Part shown: piece after piece, positions 7,390-10,361 of the stretch
Layout: every line of letters starts with the position of its first letter
How positions within the stretch are numbered: the first letter of the stretch is position 1
Source: Euperipatoides rowelli
Taxonomy: Eukaryota; Onychophora; Udeonychophora; Euonychophora; Peripatopsidae
DNA length: 10,361 nucleotides
NCBI GenBank assembly: GCA_003024985.2
Contig: PXIH01S0000231.1
Strand: one strand, 5' to 3'
Position numbers and translations under genes: made by a program
The notes under the pieces: generated by a model
The model's database searches: none
What the model was told of the DNA's origin: nothing
What the model saw: only the letters and a program-made list of their open reading frames with translations

Positions 7390-8229
7390 TTTAACATTTA
7401 GCTCTGTTCCTGTTTTTGTTTAATATCCTGAAAATGTTCACTATTTGATCACTATCCTCAACATTATTTACAAATATCACAATGTCATTGACATATGCCA
7501 TAGCATCACCATAGATCCACAATGCCTCTATCTCTATTCCAACATTCAACCTTCTGATTTCCTTCAACACTTCATGAATATAAAGTGAGAACAGGTATGT
7601 TGATAATGACGAGCCTTGAGATATTTCTTTGTTAAGTGGAATTTGTTCCATCCGATTCAACCCAATCTTCGGATAATAAGTTTATCTACAATATAATTAC
7701 CAATCCCATTAGTAATATTACTATTGCCAAACATTTTGATCACTTGAGTGAGCAAATAAGAATGCGACACAGAGTCGAAGGCCTCCCTGATGTCACAAAA
7801 CATAACACCAGCTTTTTTTCAATTTATTTCTTTGATGTGCCCTATTACCAAAGTGAACAGAGAGATTGCATCATGTATTGATCTTTTTTCAATTGCAAAC
7901 TGTTTCTGAACTATAACTTCCTGCATTCTGTCCTTTATTCTTGAAAGTAAAATTTTGGCAAAGATTTTAGCATCTATGTTTAAAATTGTAATCAGTCTTA
8001 ATCCTGTAACATCAGGGCAGTCTCTATTATCCATGTTCACATTTTTCAATTTTAAGACAAAATAACCCTTAAATACAAATAATTTACATATTAATTTCTG
8101 AATCAGATTGTTAAATAGTTTCAGAAGATTAGAGAAAATTATATACCGTAATCAAATTTTTTATATAATTTATATGTATGTCTATCTGGACCTGGACTTG
8201 TTCTTTTATTTAGACTCTTGAAGGATAAC
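7390..8229 (-). pseudogene. LINE-C reverse transcriptase, fingers and palm (catalytically dead)
   Basis: RT blocks in order: LNKRTSPGPDRHTYKLYKK near 8160-8215, then LRLITILNIDAKIFAKIL from 8001 with QKQFAIEKRSIHD (the 'Q.gF..gRsi.d' block). An in-frame TGA at 7819-7821 follows, then motif A, CDIREAFDSV (7768-7794), with the catalytic Asp kept. Next come QGSSLS at 7601-7618 (normally QGcPLSP) and motif C, YVND, at 7484-7495. In active elements motif C is YADD or FADD, so the first catalytic Asp is now Asn and this RT cannot work. A frameshift lies near 7660, between motif A and QGSSLS. The segment ends at a stop at 7391-7393. Confidence 0.88.
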
Positions 8230-8871
8230 CCAATTTCCTGAACACCAACAACAAATTTAGTTTTCATTTCTAGACACTCGTTTTAACCTATCATAAAGAA
8301 TCGAAGTTATAGAATTAAGATCCTTCGCCTTAGCAAAATGTTCATAATAGTAATTATAGATGTGATCAATAGCCTCATTATCATAAAGAATTTCTGACCC
8401 GACTTTAATTTTATTAATGTCAACACTTATTGGTTTCATAAAAAGCGCAATGTTTGAGATCGTTCTTTGCATTTACATATTTTTGTGCGAATGATAAATA
8501 TTTAAGAATTTTATTCTTATTTTTCATACAAATCAATTAGCTGTTTTTTTATTTCATTAATATTCTCCAATGATGAACTCTCTAGTAAGTTATATACTGT
8601 ATATATAATAGAAATAAAAGTATTGAAATACTTGAGGGGAAGTTGGCAGCATATAACTCTTATTGTTTTTTTCCAGATAATCAACCATATCCGTTTTACA
8701 TTCAAACCATTGAAAAAAAAAAATTCTTCCCCAGAAATTAGGGGGAAAAGTCTAATTATAATTTTATTAACATTATCTATACTAAACTTAAAATCAAGCG
8801 ATAGTGGCCTTTTTGTTTTGTTATTTTAAAATTATAACCTTTAAATTTGTGAAATGTCTCTCTGAATGAAG
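8230..8871 (-). pseudogene. LINE-C linker between endonuclease and RT (weakly conserved)
   Basis: Open pieces at 8705-8520 and 8472-8260 have the lysine- and isoleucine-rich, weakly conserved character of the segment between endonuclease and RT. The first contains IWLIIWKKTIR, reminiscent of the W...K..I motif common here. The second contains KVGSEILYDNEAIDHIYNYY, reminiscent of the 'G...yd...i...i..yY..lf' motif that precedes the RT fingers in L1-like ORF2. Between 8706 and 8871 no clear frame survives. Assignment rests mainly on position between two secure domains. Confidence 0.65.
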
Positions 8872-9480
8872 TCATCCAATTGCATGATCAGAGATATGTG
8901 TTTGTGTTATGCTAAATTTTGAATTAGTTATCCAAGACCCTGAAACAAATGTAAAATCTATCCTAGATGCTGCTCTTGTGGAATGCCATGTCTTTATGTG
9001 ATTCAAGTTTCTATTAACTGCAATATCAATGAGTGACCTATTCTGACAAAAAGCCTTAAATTGTACTGACTGAGCAGGGTCTTGACTATTGAAATCACCC
9101 ACCCACAAAATTTCCTCATGCATACCTGTTAATATTTGAATTATTTCAACGATACAAACCAAACCTAACCTTTTATTATTCGGTGCATAGTAATTAATAA
9201 TTATTATTTTTCAATTATGAAATGTAGCTACAAGTTCTAACTATAAGTTTATATCTTGGATAACTTGCAATTATCTTAACATTCTGAATTGGTGAATTCC
9301 TGTTTATAAGAGTTATTACGCCAGCTGCACTACCGGTACTTGCTACCGGTGCTCCAAAAACAAATTAAAATTTCCATTTAATAATTTATAAATGTTAGAC
9401 TTGGTACTGAGCCTCAACCTCGTTTCCTGTATACAGCAAACAGATATTTAATTTTTAAATAAGATTTTACACAATTGGTA
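8872..9480 (-). pseudogene. LINE-C endonuclease domain (APE type)
   Basis: Pieces in order: CIQETRL at 9415-9435 with the catalytic Glu at 9424-9426, then SAAGVITLINRNSPIQ (about 9290-9335), NYYAPNNKRL (about 9165-9200), GDFN at 9088-9099, SRIDFTF near 8950-8970 and SDHAIG ending at 8875, with SDH at 8884-8892. These are the successive active-site blocks of L1-type APE endonucleases, and all catalytic residues I can name are present. The frame changes near 9205 in an AT-rich run, and an in-frame TAA lies just before ISVCCIQET. The last open piece (9162 to 8875) is 96 codons. The N-terminal first strand is missing or displaced by the adjacent MITE. Confidence 0.87.
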
Positions 9481-9488
9481 TACCTTAA

Positions 9489-9737
9489 GGAGTGTTGAAT
9501 CAAAACGCAACATGTCCACCAAGAACCAAAATTGAGTTAAGGGTGGAAACATATTCTTAAGAGCTTTTCGAACAGTTATCTATCATTAAATTTGTTTAAA
9601 CTAAAAAAAAATCATGTTTTATTTTAATCATGTATATTGCTTTTTGTATATCAAGTTATAGAGTAGGCCTACTGTGTTTTTGGTGTTTCCTGAAAAATCA
9701 AACATTAGGGACAAGTTGCATTTTGATTCAACCCTCC
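9489..9737. mobile_element. MITE-like element with 29-bp imperfect terminal inverted repeats
   Basis: The left arm at 9489-9517 starts GGAGTGTTGAATCAAAACGC. The right arm at 9709-9737 has the reverse complement starting GGAGGGTTGAATCAAAATGC. The arms match at 26 of 29 positions and enclose 191 bp of AT-rich, non-coding DNA, for a total of 249 bp. That architecture fits a non-autonomous DNA transposon. I see no clean target-site duplication in the flanks (CTTAA on the left, ATTTTA on the right), so the exact ends and superfamily are uncertain. The left end lies against the start of the LINE-C endonuclease, which suggests insertion into, or next to, that element. Confidence 0.68.
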
Positions 9738-10019
9738 ATTTTATCCCACAAATATTTAGTGAGTTTATCCTAAAATTATAAAACACAATTTCTGACTCTC
9801 ATTGAATACCTTCGAGCACATCAAACACAGTTATCATCCTATCCACTATCAATACATTACCCTCACCATTCCAGACTGATCCCCCTTACTTTTCCTACCT
9901 ATTTATCCCGTACACATGGAAAATCACTTAATTTCCACTGAAAACTTCCATTACTATTTTCAATTGACAGTTGATCAGCCTTGATAGCACTCATCCTAAG
10001 ACTATTAAAATACTTCTTT
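9738..10019. other. Short stretch without a recognisable gene
   Basis: About 280 bp of AT-rich DNA between the MITE-like element and the LINE-D tail. On the minus strand just beyond the MITE the codons read LNICGIKW. This might be the displaced first strand of the LINE-C endonuclease, which begins in a similar way in L1-like elements, but eight residues are too few to assert it. Nothing else is recognisable. Confidence 0.5.
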
Positions 10020-10025
10020 TCTTTT

Positions 10026-10045
10026 TATTTATTTATTTATTTATT
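10026..10045 (-). repeat. (AATA)n microsatellite tail of LINE-D
   Basis: About five copies of TTTA on the plus strand, or AATA in the LINE direction. They lie directly after the 3' UTR of LINE-D and mark its 3' terminus. Such tails arise during target-primed reverse transcription in several LINE clades. Confidence 0.75.
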
Positions 10046-10162
10046 CAATTTTGCTAAAGACAAATTGTNTTGTTACAATATAAACAAAAAAGATAAAAAG
10101 AAAGAACAGGAATAAAAATACAAACAATCAAAGGAATATAAACAAAATATGAGAATTGAAGG

Positions 10163-10360
10163 TTAACACAGGTCATTCATAACTTCATTAAAGTCATTAT
10201 TAGATTTAAGGTATTTGAGAAGATTCTTTTTAAATAACTTATAATTCACAGAATCAATGATTGTTTGGGGGAGACTATTCCACCAATTAATACTGCGCAG
10301 AAAAATAGAGTTTTTCCTTATATTAGTATTGCATGAGCCCACCAATATAGAGCTTGTATG
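10163..10360 (-). CDS. LINE-D ORF2 C-terminus (partial)
   Basis: An open frame entering from the right edge, about 65 codons, ending at TAA or TAG near 10163. It carries FLRSINWWNSLPQTIIDS followed by a basic FKKNLLKYLK segment. This fits the family ending 'R..sf..R.i..WN.LP..iv.a.s...Fk..l..yl' seen at the C terminus of CR1, Jockey and RTE/Rex-type ORF2 proteins, just downstream of RT. No stop or frameshift is seen in the visible part. The start is outside the window. Confidence 0.78.
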   Translation of the reverse strand, partial: HTSSILVGSCNTNIRKNSIFLRSINWWNSLPQTIIDSVNYKLFKKNLLKYLKSNNDFNEVMNDLC

Positions 10361-10361
10361 G

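Larger units (their letters stand above)
6386..9480 (-). mobile_element. LINE-C: decayed L1/Tx1-like LINE ORF2
   Basis: About 3.1 kb read on the minus strand in the canonical order endonuclease (about 9480-8872), linker (about 8870-8230), reverse transcriptase (about 8230-7390), thumb (about 7390-6830) and C-terminal CCHC finger (6620-6570), ending near 6386. The C-terminal CCHC finger after the RT and the CIQETRL-type endonuclease start point to the L1/Tx1 branch rather than CR1. Frames switch often and several in-frame stops occur, so it is an old, dead copy. No ORF1, 5' UTR or poly(A) tail was found. Immediately upstream lies a MITE-like insertion (9489-9737). Confidence 0.87.
10020..10361 (-). 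mobile_element. LINE-D: 3' end of a non-LTR retrotransposon, runs off the right edge
   Basis: Minus-strand order is ORF2 C-terminus (10360 to 10163), a short 3' UTR (10162 to about 10046) and a tetranucleotide (AATA)n tail (10026-10045). A short microsatellite tail instead of a long poly(A) is typical of CR1/L2-like LINEs. The 3' UTR contains one ambiguous base (N at 10069). It is a separate insertion from LINE-C, because its C-terminus is of the WN-x-LP type. It could belong to the same family as LINE-A, whose 3' end lies outside the window, but that cannot be tested here. Confidence 0.78.

Noticed and set aside
7636-7881. Plus-strand open frame of 81 codons
   Set aside because: Antisense to RT motif A of LINE-C, with no motif of its own.
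5645-8746. Similar short palindromic words CCCCAATTCTGGGGAA (5645) and, on the minus strand, CCCCCTAATTTCTGGGGAA (8746 down)
   Set aside because: Suggestive of a shared short repeat, but the match is under 20 bases and the flanks do not align.

Overview
The window looks like nuclear DNA of a eukaryote, most likely a marine invertebrate. It is very AT-rich and has no bacterial gene layout, no operons and no convincing host gene. Nearly everything recognisable is decayed transposable-element sequence, all in minus-strand orientation. A 2A-bearing, CR1-like LINE and the recurring TAGGCTA and TAGGCCTA words would suit an echinoderm or another deuterostome or lophotrochozoan, but I cannot fix the taxon from sequence alone. 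|| Layout, left to right. (1) About 1-2750: the 5' part of a CR1-like non-LTR retrotransposon, LINE-A. Read from 2748 downward, ORF1 encodes a long hydrophobic leader, a textbook 2A-like ribosome-skipping motif (GDIELNPGP), a PHD-type zinc finger, a gag-like middle region and CCHC zinc knuckles. ORF2 follows with an APE-type endonuclease; its reverse transcriptase lies beyond the left edge. The reading frame has few breaks, mostly in A-rich or TA tracts. ORF1 and ORF2 share one frame, separated by a single UAG in the sequence UAG-CAA-CCA. (2) About 2750-4160: AT-rich DNA with nothing recognisable; its left part may hold the LINE-A 5' UTR. (3) About 4160-4800: an older, unrelated endonuclease fragment, LINE-B. 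It is interrupted by 66 bp that looks like a complete spliceosomal intron. (4) About 4820-5262: the C-terminal end of a hAT-superfamily transposase. (5) About 5263-6385: no gene seen; contains a C11/A10 tract. (6) About 6386-9480: a mostly complete but decayed ORF2 of an L1/Tx1-like LINE, LINE-C, with endonuclease, linker, RT (catalytic YADD now YVND), thumb and C-terminal CCHC finger. (7) 9489-9737: a 249-bp MITE-like element with 29-bp imperfect terminal inverted repeats, sitting at the N-terminal end of the LINE-C endonuclease. (8) About 10020-10361: the 3' end of another LINE, LINE-D, with the ORF2 C-terminus, a 3' UTR and an (AATA)n tail. || These pieces do not form a working pathway. The window is a graveyard of at least four LINE lineages, one hAT element and one MITE. 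LINE-A is the youngest looking and biologically the most interesting because of its 2A/PHD ORF1. The intron-like insert in LINE-B is the most unexpected single structure.
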